Part shown: piece after piece, positions 1-5,620 of the stretch
Layout of the letters: every line of letters begins with the position of its first letter
Numbering within the stretch: the stretch's first letter is position 1
Source: Chloroflexota bacterium
GTDB lineage: Bacteria > Chloroflexota > Anaerolineae > Anaerolineales > Villigracilaceae
Direction: 5' to 3'
Assembly: GCA_016191895.1 (NCBI GenBank)
Contig: JACPVD010000314.1
Span: 1 to 13,329, forward strand
DNA: 13,329 nucleotides
Translations under genes and position numbers: made by a program
Notes under the pieces: generated by a model
The model's database searches: none
What the model was told of the DNA's origin: nothing
What the model saw: the letters and a program-made list of their open reading frames with translations, nothing else

Positions 1-219
1 CTCGACCTGATGATGCCCGAAATGGACGGTTGGGAAGTATATCAACAAATGAAGGCCGATTCTGTCATGCGTGACATTCCCGTCATTGTCGTCACGGCAC
101 GGGCTCAAAACATCGACAAAGTCCTCGGCCTGCACATTGCAAAGGTCGATGATTACATCGCCAAGCCTTTCGGCCCGCAGGAATTGATGGACAGCGTCGA
201 AAGGATTCTCAATCGTTAA
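1..219 (+). CDS. Response regulator receiver domain, C-terminal fragment (5' end outside window)
   Basis: This is the last 72 codons of a CheY-like receiver domain, read in frame from base 1 to the TAA at 217-219. The fragment opens with LDLMMPEMDGWE, in which the Asp at fragment residue 2 is the expected phosphoacceptor. PVIVVTARA supplies the conserved Thr of beta-4, and DDYIAKPF supplies the invariant Lys-Pro of beta-5. Only about 17 residues follow that Lys (alpha-5), so the receiver is the C-terminal domain. The gene could be a stand-alone CheY/Spo0F-like regulator or the receiver end of a hybrid kinase; the missing N-terminus prevents a choice. It would take phosphate from a histidine kinase in the cytoplasm. 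An intrinsic terminator follows at 244-270. Family is certain; architecture and partner are unknown. Confidence 0.93.
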   Translation, partial: LDLMMPEMDGWEVYQQMKADSVMRDIPVIVVTARAQNIDKVLGLHIAKVDDYIAKPFGPQELMDSVERILNR

Positions 220-243
220 GCCCGACATTATTCTTATTTCAGC

Positions 244-270
244 AGGACGGCTTCGTCGCCGTCTTGTTTT
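244..270 (+). terminator. Intrinsic terminator after the response-regulator gene
   Basis: An 8-bp stem, AGGACGGC (244-251) with GCCGTCTT (258-265), has one G-T pair and a six-base loop (TTCGTC). GTTTT follows at 266-270. It starts 24 bases after the stop codon at 219. The T-tract ends directly against the first ATG of the next gene (271), so transcription of DUF192 would need read-through or a start within or beyond this hairpin. The T-run is short, so termination may be partial. Confidence 0.7.
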
Positions 271-714
271 ATGATTGCCATGCCCCACCCCATCATCGTC
301 CACAATTTGACCCAACCGATTCAAGACCCCGCCCACGTTGGATTCTGCGACTCGTTCCTCTGTCGCCTGCGCGGCCTCATGTTCCGCCCGCGCCTCGGGC
401 TAAACGAAGGCCTGCTCCTCGTCGAAAAACGGGATTCGCGCCTCGATACGTCCATTCATATGTTCTTCGTCCCATTCGACCTCGCCGTGTTCTGGATCAA
501 CTCCGAAATGACAATCGTGGACAAGGTTATCGCCAAGTCGTGGCGGCCTGCCTACGTTCCCAAGGCGGATGCAAAATACACATTGGAAATTCATCCTGAT
601 CGTTACGATGATTATCAAATCGGCGATAAGGTGGAGTTTGCGAACTTGCCTTACGCCACAAGCGCTCATTCATCCCATCAACCGCGCGGGGATACCCTGA
701 AGGGTACGATGTGA
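271..714 (+). CDS. DUF192 family protein
   Basis: A 147-residue protein with the DUF192 fold (Pfam PF02643) over about residues 8-125. Visible family motifs are RLRGLMFR (32-39), EGLLLV (46-51), SIHMFFVPFDLAVFWI (61-76), VDKVIAKSWRP (83-93) and YTLEIHP (103-109). DUF192 proteins are small beta-rich proteins, often exported, with no settled biochemical role; this copy has no signal peptide. The ATG at 271 abuts the T-tract of the preceding terminator. The second ATG at 280 is an equally good start, because the domain only begins near residue 8, and neither has a Shine-Dalgarno sequence. The last 10 or so residues (from about 138) and the stop codon fall in a stem-loop element (684-752), so the C-terminal tail is probably not part of the ancestral protein. 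The domain call is firm; the start is uncertain. Confidence 0.85.
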   Translation: MIAMPHPIIVHNLTQPIQDPAHVGFCDSFLCRLRGLMFRPRLGLNEGLLLVEKRDSRLDTSIHMFFVPFDLAVFWINSEMTIVDKVIAKSWRPAYVPKADAKYTLEIHPDRYDDYQIGDKVEFANLPYATSAHSSHQPRGDTLKGTM

Positions 715-752
715 ACCCCGCGCTACTCCTACAAAGCCGACTGAAGTCGGCT
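684..752. repeat. Composite palindromic (REP-like) element across the DUF192 stop codon
   Basis: Nested and tandem palindromes were read directly. The outer stem GCGCGGGG (684-691) pairs perfectly with CCCCGCGC (716-723). Inside it is a hairpin TACCC (693-697) / GGGTA (702-706). A second hairpin AGCCGAC (735-741) / GTCGGCT (746-752) follows 11 bases after the outer stem. Both small hairpins have the same TGAA tetraloop. The element contains the TGA stop of DUF192 (712-714) and ends 12 bases before the probable ATG of the M23 peptidase gene. No T-run follows, so it is not a standard terminator. REP/RAYT-type or similar interspersed palindromes are the closest known class; whether it is repeated elsewhere in the genome cannot be seen here. 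Confidence 0.65.
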
Positions 753-764
753 GTACTGATTCAA

Positions 765-2174
765 ATGACCAAACGAATTTTTCTTCTTCTCTTCCTGTTT
801 TCATTTTTCATTCTTCCCTTTCAACCGGCGCAGGCGCAAGCGGGCGGGCCTGTTTACGTCGTTCAGCCCGGCGACAGCCTCTCGTCCATTGCCGGGCGAT
901 TCAACGTCAGCCTCGCCGACTTGATGGCTGTAAACGGCATCACCGATCCCAATCAGCTCGCCGCCGGACAGCAACTCGTCATCCCTGGGCTTGAGGGCAT
1001 TACCGGGGTGCTAAACGCCGAGGTGATCAACTTCGGCGACTCGTACCGCAGTCTGCTTCGACGCACGCAGGTTTCACCGGAGTTATTCAGGAAATTAAAT
1101 CACGTCGTCAGCCCAAGCGAATTTTACGTGGGCGTCAGCATGATCGTCCCAAGCGAAGCGGAGAGGCCATCGTTATCTTCGCGTATTTCACCGGCAACGG
1201 GAGAATCTCTGCTGGAAATGGCGGTAAAACAGAATACAGATGTATGGTCATTGGCGCAGTACAACAACCTGCAAGGTTCGTGGGACGGCCTGCCCGGCGA
1301 CACGCTCTTTGCGCCCGGCGAAGGCAACGGAGAGACGATCACCAACGGCCTGCCGCCGGCCTTCGTCAGCGCGGAGATGCGCGGGCTTCCCCTTAAGCAG
1401 GGCGGCACGGGTGTGATCAAAGTGAAAACGCTTCCAAACGTCACGCTTGGCGGGATTTTGGTCGATCATCCATTGCATTTCTTTCCCGTGGAAGATGAAA
1501 CACAGGTTGCCTTGCAGGGCGTTCATGCGTTGCTTCCTCCGGGCGTATACCCATTGCGGCTGGATGCGACATTGCCCGATGGAAGCAGACAATCCTACGA
1601 GCAATTCATTTTGATCGTCTCAGGATATTATCCCGAAGATCCGATTCTTTACGTTGACCCTGCCACGATCGACCCCGCTTCGACGGAACCCGAATTGCAG
1701 CAATTGATTCAAGTCACCCTGCCGGCAAACCCAACGCGATTCTGGGTTGGTGATTTTATTTCGCCGGCCAGCGCCTACGCGGAATCCACTTATTTCACAT
1801 CAAGATATGGAAACCGCCGCACCTATATCGGGCAGGGCACAAATTTAACCATCCCCGGTTTCCACACCGGACTCGACTTCGGTGGCGGGGACGGCCTGCC
1901 GATCACGGCCCCGGCTGCAGGTCAGGTGGTATTCGCGGGCCCGCTTACGGTGCGCGGCAACGCGACGATCATCGATCATGGGTGGGGAGTATATAGCGGC
2001 TTCTGGCATCAATCTGCAATTCAGGTGCAGGTCGGGCAGATGGTACAACAGAATGAGGTCATCGGACTGGTCGGCGGAACAGGCCGCGTAACGGGAGCGC
2101 ACCTGCACTGGGAACTGTGGGTGAATGGGATACAGGTGGATCCGCTGGACTGGTTGATCGAAACCTACCCATAG
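765..2174 (+). CDS. Secreted LysM-domain M23 family metallopeptidase
   Basis: A 469-residue exported peptidoglycan peptidase or its divergent relative. The start at 765 is chosen because MTKRIF followed by a hydrophobic run to about residue 20 and an AQAQA cleavage site (about 22-26) makes a Sec signal; a frame start at 711 would bury it behind 18 residues coded by a palindromic element. There is no clear Shine-Dalgarno sequence. A LysM domain spans about 30-74 (VVQPGDSLSSIA, then LAAGQQLVIP). Two weaker LysM-like segments follow (about 85-129 and 143-185), then a beta-rich linker (about 200-290). The C-terminal M23 domain (about 340-465) keeps the zinc ligands His367 and Asp371 (HTGLDFGG) and His448 (GAHLHWE), plus the catalytic-region histidines His415 and His446. 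The full ligand set argues for an active endopeptidase rather than a degenerate activator. It probably cuts or remodels peptide bridges of the cell envelope. Confidence 0.9.
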   Translation: MTKRIFLLLFLFSFFILPFQPAQAQAGGPVYVVQPGDSLSSIAGRFNVSLADLMAVNGITDPNQLAAGQQLVIPGLEGITGVLNAEVINFGDSYRSLLRRTQVSPELFRKLNHVVSPSEFYVGVSMIVPSEAERPSLSSRISPATGESLLEMAVKQNTDVWSLAQYNNLQGSWDGLPGDTLFAPGEGNGETITNGLPPAFVSAEMRGLPLKQGGTGVIKVKTLPNVTLGGILVDHPLHFFPVEDETQVALQGVHALLPPGVYPLRLDATLPDGSRQSYEQFILIVSGYYPEDPILYVDPATIDPASTEPELQQLIQVTLPANPTRFWVGDFISPASAYAESTYFTSRYGNRRTYIGQGTNLTIPGFHTGLDFGGGDGLPITAPAAGQVVFAGPLTVRGNATIIDHGWGVYSGFWHQSAIQVQVGQMVQQNEVIGLVGGTGRVTGAHLHWELWVNGIQVDPLDWLIETYP

Positions 2175-2207
2175 CGCATGCCAAATTCATGGCATAACGC
2201 AAAATGG

Positions 2208-2236
2208 TTGCGCATCATCTTTGTTTATGTTAAACT
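2208..2236 (+). promoter_or_regulatory. Candidate promoter for the cNMP-binding protein gene
   Basis: TTGCGC (2208-2213) and TAAACT (2231-2236) are separated by exactly 17 bp. They match the sigma70 hexamers at only 3/6 and 4/6 positions. The predicted transcription start, about 7-9 bases after the -10, coincides with the ATG at 2245, which would make the mRNA leaderless and would explain the lack of a Shine-Dalgarno sequence. A 6-bp palindrome, ATGCCA (2178-2183) / TGGCAT (2190-2195), lies just upstream and could be an operator. All of this is inferred from spacing. Confidence 0.35.
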
Positions 2237-2244
2237 CGCAAACC

Positions 2245-2736
2245 ATGAACAATACTGTCAGCTTTCTTAAGCAAGGCGATATTTTCTATCAATTCACACC
2301 AACCCAACTGGACCTGGTGGCGAATCTCTGCCAGGAAGTTGTGTTCAACGCCGGCGATCTGATTTTTCAAGAAAACAGCGGAAGCAAGGAATTGTACGTG
2401 ATCGCGCAGGGGGAAGTGGATATCCTGATCAATCGCGGCGCGACGGGAGACTCCGACAAAAAAGAAACCGCCGTGGCAAGGCTTCGCAGGGGGCAATCGT
2501 TTGGCGAGGTGGCGCTGGTGGATGAAGGCCTGCGTTCGGCTTCCGCCCGCGCCGCGCAAAAAGATACCCGCCTGCTCATCATCCAGCGCGAAAAACTCAT
2601 CATGCTCTGCGAGACATATCCACAACTGGGATATCGGCTGATGTATAACCTGGCCGCCGACCTCGCGATGAAAATTCGCAACACCGATTTGCGCATCCGC
2701 GAACAGCTTTTATATAAACCCACCGATAAAAAGTAA
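2245..2736 (+). CDS. Cyclic nucleotide-binding (CRP-fold) domain protein
   Basis: A 163-residue cytoplasmic protein made almost entirely of one cNMP-binding beta-barrel (about residues 10-130). The phosphate-binding cassette is visible as FGEVAL (86-91) followed by Arg97-Ser98-Ala, the residues that hold the cyclic phosphate and ribose in CRP/PKA-type domains, so ligand binding is plausible. No helix-turn-helix follows; the protein ends in a helical tail (about 125-155) and a short basic end. It is therefore not a CRP/FNR transcription factor as it stands and may act by binding a partner. In-frame alternative starts are TTG at 2221 and ATG at 2227. ATG 2245 is preferred because it fits the candidate promoter and the other two lie in or before the -10. 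The partner and the nucleotide (cAMP, cGMP or none) cannot be read from the sequence. Confidence 0.85.
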   Translation: MNNTVSFLKQGDIFYQFTPTQLDLVANLCQEVVFNAGDLIFQENSGSKELYVIAQGEVDILINRGATGDSDKKETAVARLRRGQSFGEVALVDEGLRSASARAAQKDTRLLIIQREKLIMLCETYPQLGYRLMYNLAADLAMKIRNTDLRIREQLLYKPTDKK

Positions 2737-2755
2737 AAAAATAAAGGGAACACTC

Positions 2756-2858
2756 AAAAGTTGTTAGAAAAAGGCACAAAGCCGTCGTCCTCGGCGGCGA
2801 TCCACGGGCAAATCCTTCGCCGGAGACGGCGAAGAGAGCAGGCCACCTAACAACTTTT
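2756..2858. repeat. 103-bp element with perfect 12-bp terminal inverted repeats (MITE-like or structured RNA)
   Basis: AAAAGTTGTTAG (2756-2767) is exactly complementary to CTAACAACTTTT (2847-2858). Inside, GGC (2773-2775) can pair with GCC (2842-2844). Two further hairpins sit in the interior: GCCGTC / GGCGGC (2781-2798, one G-T pair) and CTTCGCC / GGCGAAG (2815-2834, 7 bp, perfect). Together they give a multi-branched cruciform or RNA with a closing 12-bp stem. It is GC-rich inside an otherwise AT-rich gap, and no convincing ORF lies in it. A non-autonomous mobile element, a structured non-coding RNA, or a bidirectional terminator after the gene ending at 2736 (A4 on the left, T4 on the right) are all possible. 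No flanking target-site duplication is obvious. Confidence 0.6.
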
Positions 2859-2882
2859 AGCGCACACAAAATAAAACGGCAC

Positions 2883-2911
2883 TTGACCTGAACAGCAAAT
2901 CGCCTTATTAT
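2883..2911 (+). promoter_or_regulatory. Strong sigma70-type promoter (P1) upstream of the Liv operon
   Basis: TTGACC (2883-2888) and TATTAT (2906-2911) each match the consensus at 5 of 6 positions and are spaced by exactly 17 bp. This is the best promoter-like sequence in the window. The start site would be near 2918, giving a leader of about 195 bases before the binding-protein ATG at 3113. A terminator-like hairpin lies about 12-55 bases downstream of that start. Confidence 0.65.
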
Positions 2912-2929
2912 TACAACTTAATAAAAATG

Positions 2930-2973
2930 AAAGGCCGTATTTAGAAGAGGCCCAAAAACGTATGCGGCTTTTT
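2930..2973 (+). terminator. Leader terminator / possible attenuator of the Liv operon
   Basis: Bases 2930-2940 pair with 2962-2972 in an 11-bp stem. Its core is GCCGTAT (2934-2940) / ATGCGGC (2962-2968) with one T-G pair, it is extended by A-T and G-T pairs, the loop is 21 bases, and the T-tract is 2969-2973. An alternative hairpin, CCAAAAA (2952-2958) / TTTTTGG (2969-2975), which can be extended outward to about 2946 and 2981, uses the same T-tract and is mutually exclusive with the first. A tiny ORF (2927-2944, MKGRI) covers the whole left arm of the terminator. This is the layout of a transcription attenuator or of a short terminated RNA; which one is inference. Confidence 0.45.
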
Positions 2974-2999
2974 GGCTTTCTCTCATATAACGGCATAAT
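2972..2999 (+). promoter_or_regulatory. Second candidate promoter (P2) just after the leader terminator
   Basis: TTGGCT (2972-2977) and CATAAT (2994-2999) are separated by 16 bp and match consensus at 4/6 and 5/6. An overlapping TATAAC (2986-2991) is also present. Use of P2 would start transcription near 3006, beyond the leader terminator, and would make the binding-protein gene independent of the hairpin. It competes with P1 as the main operon promoter. Confidence 0.35.
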
Positions 3000-3098
3000 T
3001 TCAACCTGCAAAGGAGGTGAGGCTGACACCGAAAGCATTGTCCGCTAATTGTTGTCCACCCGCGTATGCGGGATGTCGAATTCACCTAACACAATTTT

Positions 3099-3104
3099 GG
3101 AGGA
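3099..3104 (+). promoter_or_regulatory. Ribosome binding site fixing the start of the binding-protein gene
   Basis: GGAGGA lies 8 bases before ATG 3113, which begins a canonical lipoprotein signal. This selects 3113 over in-frame GTG 3017, which would add 32 residues before the signal peptide. A second, even stronger Shine-Dalgarno sequence, AAGGAGGTGA (3011-3020), has no usable start codon at normal spacing. Confidence 0.85.
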
Positions 3105-3112
3105 GTAAGAAA

Positions 3113-4423
3113 ATGAATAAGCGTTTGCTCGCTTTGCTTTCTGTTTTGGTTCTTGCCAGCATGGTGCTTGTTGCCTGCGGCGGCGGAGATGCCACAGAAC
3201 CCGCCGCAACAGAACCCGCCGCCACCGAGCCTGCAGCTACTGAACCTGCCGGCCCGATGGGTACTCTCAAGATCGTCTCCAGCCTGCCCATGACTGGTTC
3301 ATCCCTCACCCAAACCCAGACCATCGTCAACGCGATGCAGTTGCGCCTCGAACAGGCTGATTACAAAGTCTGCGGTGGCTCCTATGAAATCGAATACGAA
3401 GCCTGGGATGATGCCTCTGCCGCTCTCGGCAAGTGGGATCCCGCTGTCGAGACCGAAAACGCCAACAAAGCCGCCGCTGACGCCTCGATCGTTGCCTACC
3501 TCGGCACGTTCAACTCTGGCGCTGCCAAACTGTCCATTCCGATCTTGAATGCCGCTGGTCCGTTGGTCATGATTTCCCCCGCCAACACCAACCCCGGCCT
3601 GACCAAGGCTGACAAAGACCTCCCCGGCGTTACCGACTCCTACTATCCCACCGGCACCCGCTCCTATGTCCGCGTCGTTGCCGCTGATGACATTCAGGGT
3701 CAGGTTGCTGCGAACTTCGTGAAGAACGAACTCGGCGCCGCCACCGTTTACATCCTGGACGACCAGGAACTCTACGGTAAGGGCGTTGCGGATGTGTTCG
3801 AAAAGACCGCTAATGAAATCGGTCTGACCGTCCTCGGCCATGAAGGTATCGACCCCAAGGCCGCTGACTACAAAGCTCTCATGACCAAGATCTCCACCAG
3901 CAACGCCGGTGGACCGCCCGATGCGATTTACGTCGGCATGGTCGTGGACAACAACGCCTCCCAGCTTTTGAAGGATAAGGTCGCAATCATGGGCGATAAC
4001 GAAACTGTCAAGTTCGTTGGCCCCGATGGCATCCAGACTCAGGCCTTCATCGACGGCGCTGGTGCTGATGTGGCCACTGGCGTGTACGCCTCCGTCGCCG
4101 GCGTTCCGTTCTCCGATCTTCCGGCTGCCGGCCAGCAATTCAAGACCGATTACGAAGCCAAGTTCGGCCCGCTCACCGAGCCCTACGCGGTGTACGGTTA
4201 TGAAACCATGAGCGTGGCTATCCGCGCGATCGAAGATGTCTGCGCCGCGGGTGGCGATCCCACCGATCGCGCCGCCCTCACCGCCGCTGTCTTCGCAATC
4301 GCAGACTTCGACGGCGCCCTCGGCACCTGGTCGTTCGACGCCAATGGCGATACCAGCCTCACCGATATGACCTTCTACATCGTTGAAGCAGGCGCTTACA
4401 AAGCCATCGGCGTTTTCAAGTAA
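3113..4423 (+). CDS. livK: Branched-chain amino acid-type ABC transporter, substrate-binding lipoprotein
   Basis: A 436-residue lipid-anchored receptor of a HAAT-family importer (Peripla_BP_6 / LivJ-LivK type, type I periplasmic-binding fold). MNKRLLALL plus a hydrophobic stretch ends in a lipobox LVAC with Cys22 as the lipidated residue. A low-complexity linker of about four TEPAA units (residues 28-46, nt 3194-3250) separates the anchor from the binding domain, which starts near residue 50 with LKIVSSLPMTG. The domain contains a VAYLGTFNSGAA segment (about 125-136), the region that contacts the alpha-amino group in LivJ relatives, and the hinge-spanning TVYILDDQELYGKG. Such receptors bind Leu/Ile/Val but also other amino acids, amides, urea or small organic acids, so the ligand is unresolved. 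It is the first gene of the Liv cluster, with a strong ribosome site and its own 3' terminator, which should favour a receptor excess over the permease. Confidence 0.93.
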   Translation: MNKRLLALLSVLVLASMVLVACGGGDATEPAATEPAATEPAATEPAGPMGTLKIVSSLPMTGSSLTQTQTIVNAMQLRLEQADYKVCGGSYEIEYEAWDDASAALGKWDPAVETENANKAAADASIVAYLGTFNSGAAKLSIPILNAAGPLVMISPANTNPGLTKADKDLPGVTDSYYPTGTRSYVRVVAADDIQGQVAANFVKNELGAATVYILDDQELYGKGVADVFEKTANEIGLTVLGHEGIDPKAADYKALMTKISTSNAGGPPDAIYVGMVVDNNASQLLKDKVAIMGDNETVKFVGPDGIQTQAFIDGAGADVATGVYASVAGVPFSDLPAAGQQFKTDYEAKFGPLTEPYAVYGYETMSVAIRAIEDVCAAGGDPTDRAALTAAVFAIADFDGALGTWSFDANGDTSLTDMTFYIVEAGAYKAIGVFK

Positions 4424-4438
4424 ACCTTACGCACGTTT

Positions 4439-4473
4439 CGGGGGGCGGCCTTGTGCCGCCCCCCGTCCTTTTT
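4439..4473 (+). terminator. GC-rich intrinsic terminator between the binding protein and livH
   Basis: An 11-bp perfect stem (C, six G, CGGC at 4439-4449 with GCCG, six C, G at 4455-4465) has a five-base loop (CTTGT) and is followed by TCCTTTTT (4466-4473). It starts 15 bases after the stop of the binding-protein gene and ends 22 bases before the livH ATG. Since no promoter is evident in between, the permease and ATPase genes probably depend on read-through, giving a higher level of the receptor. Confidence 0.85.
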
Positions 4474-4495
4474 GAACACAGGCAGAAGGACCACC

Positions 4496-5611
4496 ATGGA
4501 AACCACCAAGTTCAAATTCAACCTGAGGCGCTTTACCTTTTCCGCACTTATCCTGTACCTTGTTTTTCTTCTTGGGCCAATTGTCGGCCTCGATATTCCG
4601 GCGATTGCCGCATCGATCAAGGCTAATCCTCTCCAACTGGTTCAATTCCTTATCATCGGTATTTCCAATGGCGCGATCATTGCGATCATTGCCCTGGGAT
4701 ACACCATGGTGTACGGCATCATCGAGTTGATCAACTTCGCCCACGGCGATGTATACATGATCGGTGTGTTTACCTCCCTGACCGTCCTTTCATTGACAGG
4801 CACATTGGAAAGCAAAGATCCGGGCAAAATTATTTTCGGGTTGGTGCTCGCATTGGTTATCGCGGTCGTCTTTTGTGCAATCCTCAATGCGGCCATCGAA
4901 CGGCTTGCTTATCGACGGCTCCGCAACGCCCCGCGCCTGGCCCCGTTAATTTCCGCAATTGGCATGTCGTTTATTATTGAAAATATCGGCCTGATGTGGG
5001 CGGCGCAGGCATGGCTTGTTCCTTCCTTTGGCACAACAGGCGGCGCGTCTCAAAAATCTTTCCCGGACATGCTTGGCATCCTTTTTACCAGCATGGGATG
5101 GGACATCAACCTGCTCGCATCCACCGGCATTGCACTCCGTTTTACGATCAAGGACCTGCTCGTCATCATCCTTGCTGTAACACTGATGACCGGCCTGTAT
5201 TTGTTCGTCCAGCGCACCAAACTCGGCAAAGCCATGCGCGCCACCGCGCAAAACCGCGACGCCGCAAAAATGCTTGGAATCAATATCGATCGCGTCATTT
5301 CCGCCACCTTCCTGATTGGCGGCGGGCTGGCCGGCGCAGCCGGCTTGATGGCTGGCTTGTACAACAATACCGCCTGGTGGTTCATGGGTTTTCGCGCAGG
5401 CCTGCAGTCGTTTACCGCGGCGGTGCTTGGCGGCATAGGCAACATCACCGGTGGGATGTTGGGCGGGTTTCTCATCGGCCTGCTTGCTTCTTTCAGCGAT
5501 GGCTATCTCAACGCCCGTTGGACAAACGCGCTCGTATTCGCAACGCTTGTACTGATCCTGCTTTTCCGTCCCACCGGCTTGCTCGGCGAGCAAACGGGAC
5601 AAAAGGCCTAA
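4496..5611 (+). CDS. livH: Branched-chain amino acid-type ABC transporter permease LivH
   Basis: A 371-residue polytopic inner-membrane permease (BPD_transp_2 family). Family marks are LGYTMVYGIIELINFAHGD (67-84), the ATPase-coupling loop GKAMRATAQNRDAAKMLGI (244-262, equivalent of the EAA loop), VLGGIGNITGGMLGG (310-324) and the C-terminal FRPTGLLG (357-364). About 8-9 hydrophobic segments are visible. It is longer than the usual 290-310 residues, mainly through an extra N-terminal hydrophobic segment (about 14-32) and a loop near 175-215. ATG 4496 is chosen because AGAAGGA lies five bases upstream and the in-frame TTG at 4451 sits inside the terminator loop. It forms the translocation pore with LivM. 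The stop at 5611 is nine bases before livM, so the two are co-translated. Confidence 0.95.
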   Translation: METTKFKFNLRRFTFSALILYLVFLLGPIVGLDIPAIAASIKANPLQLVQFLIIGISNGAIIAIIALGYTMVYGIIELINFAHGDVYMIGVFTSLTVLSLTGTLESKDPGKIIFGLVLALVIAVVFCAILNAAIERLAYRRLRNAPRLAPLISAIGMSFIIENIGLMWAAQAWLVPSFGTTGGASQKSFPDMLGILFTSMGWDINLLASTGIALRFTIKDLLVIILAVTLMTGLYLFVQRTKLGKAMRATAQNRDAAKMLGINIDRVISATFLIGGGLAGAAGLMAGLYNNTAWWFMGFRAGLQSFTAAVLGGIGNITGGMLGGFLIGLLASFSDGYLNARWTNALVFATLVLILLFRPTGLLGEQTGQKA

Positions 5612-5620
5612 GAGGCGCAC

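Noticed and set aside
711..764. GTG-started 18-residue extension of the M23 peptidase
   Set aside because: It is translated palindromic element and would precede a complete Sec signal peptide starting at 765.
2178..2195. ATGCCA/TGGCAT palindrome as a terminator for the M23 gene
   Set aside because: Six-bp stem with no T-run after it. It could at most be an operator for the next gene and was mentioned there only.
2756..2858. Integron attC site, because ACCTAAC and GTTAG-type boxes are present
   Set aside because: The boxes are in the wrong order: attC reads RYYYAAC first and GTTRRRY last, while here GTTGTTAG is on the left and CTAACAAC on the right. No integrase or cassette layout is nearby.
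3017..3112. GTG-started 32-residue N-terminal extension of the binding protein
   Set aside because: It would place a non-hydrophobic leader before the lipoprotein signal peptide. ATG 3113 has its own GGAGGA site at 8-base spacing.
3299..4138. Long reverse-strand open frame of 279 codons opposite the binding-protein gene
   Set aside because: It is an antisense shadow of a GC-biased coding frame. It has Gly/Val-rich composition, no recognisable domain and no ribosome site.
4451..4495. TTG start for LivH at 4451
   Set aside because: It lies in the loop of the terminator. ATG 4496 has AGAAGGA five bases upstream.
4946..5620. Long reverse-strand open frame opposite livH
   Set aside because: Composition is rich in Cys, Arg, Lys and His with no domain. 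It is a shadow of a clear permease gene on the + strand.
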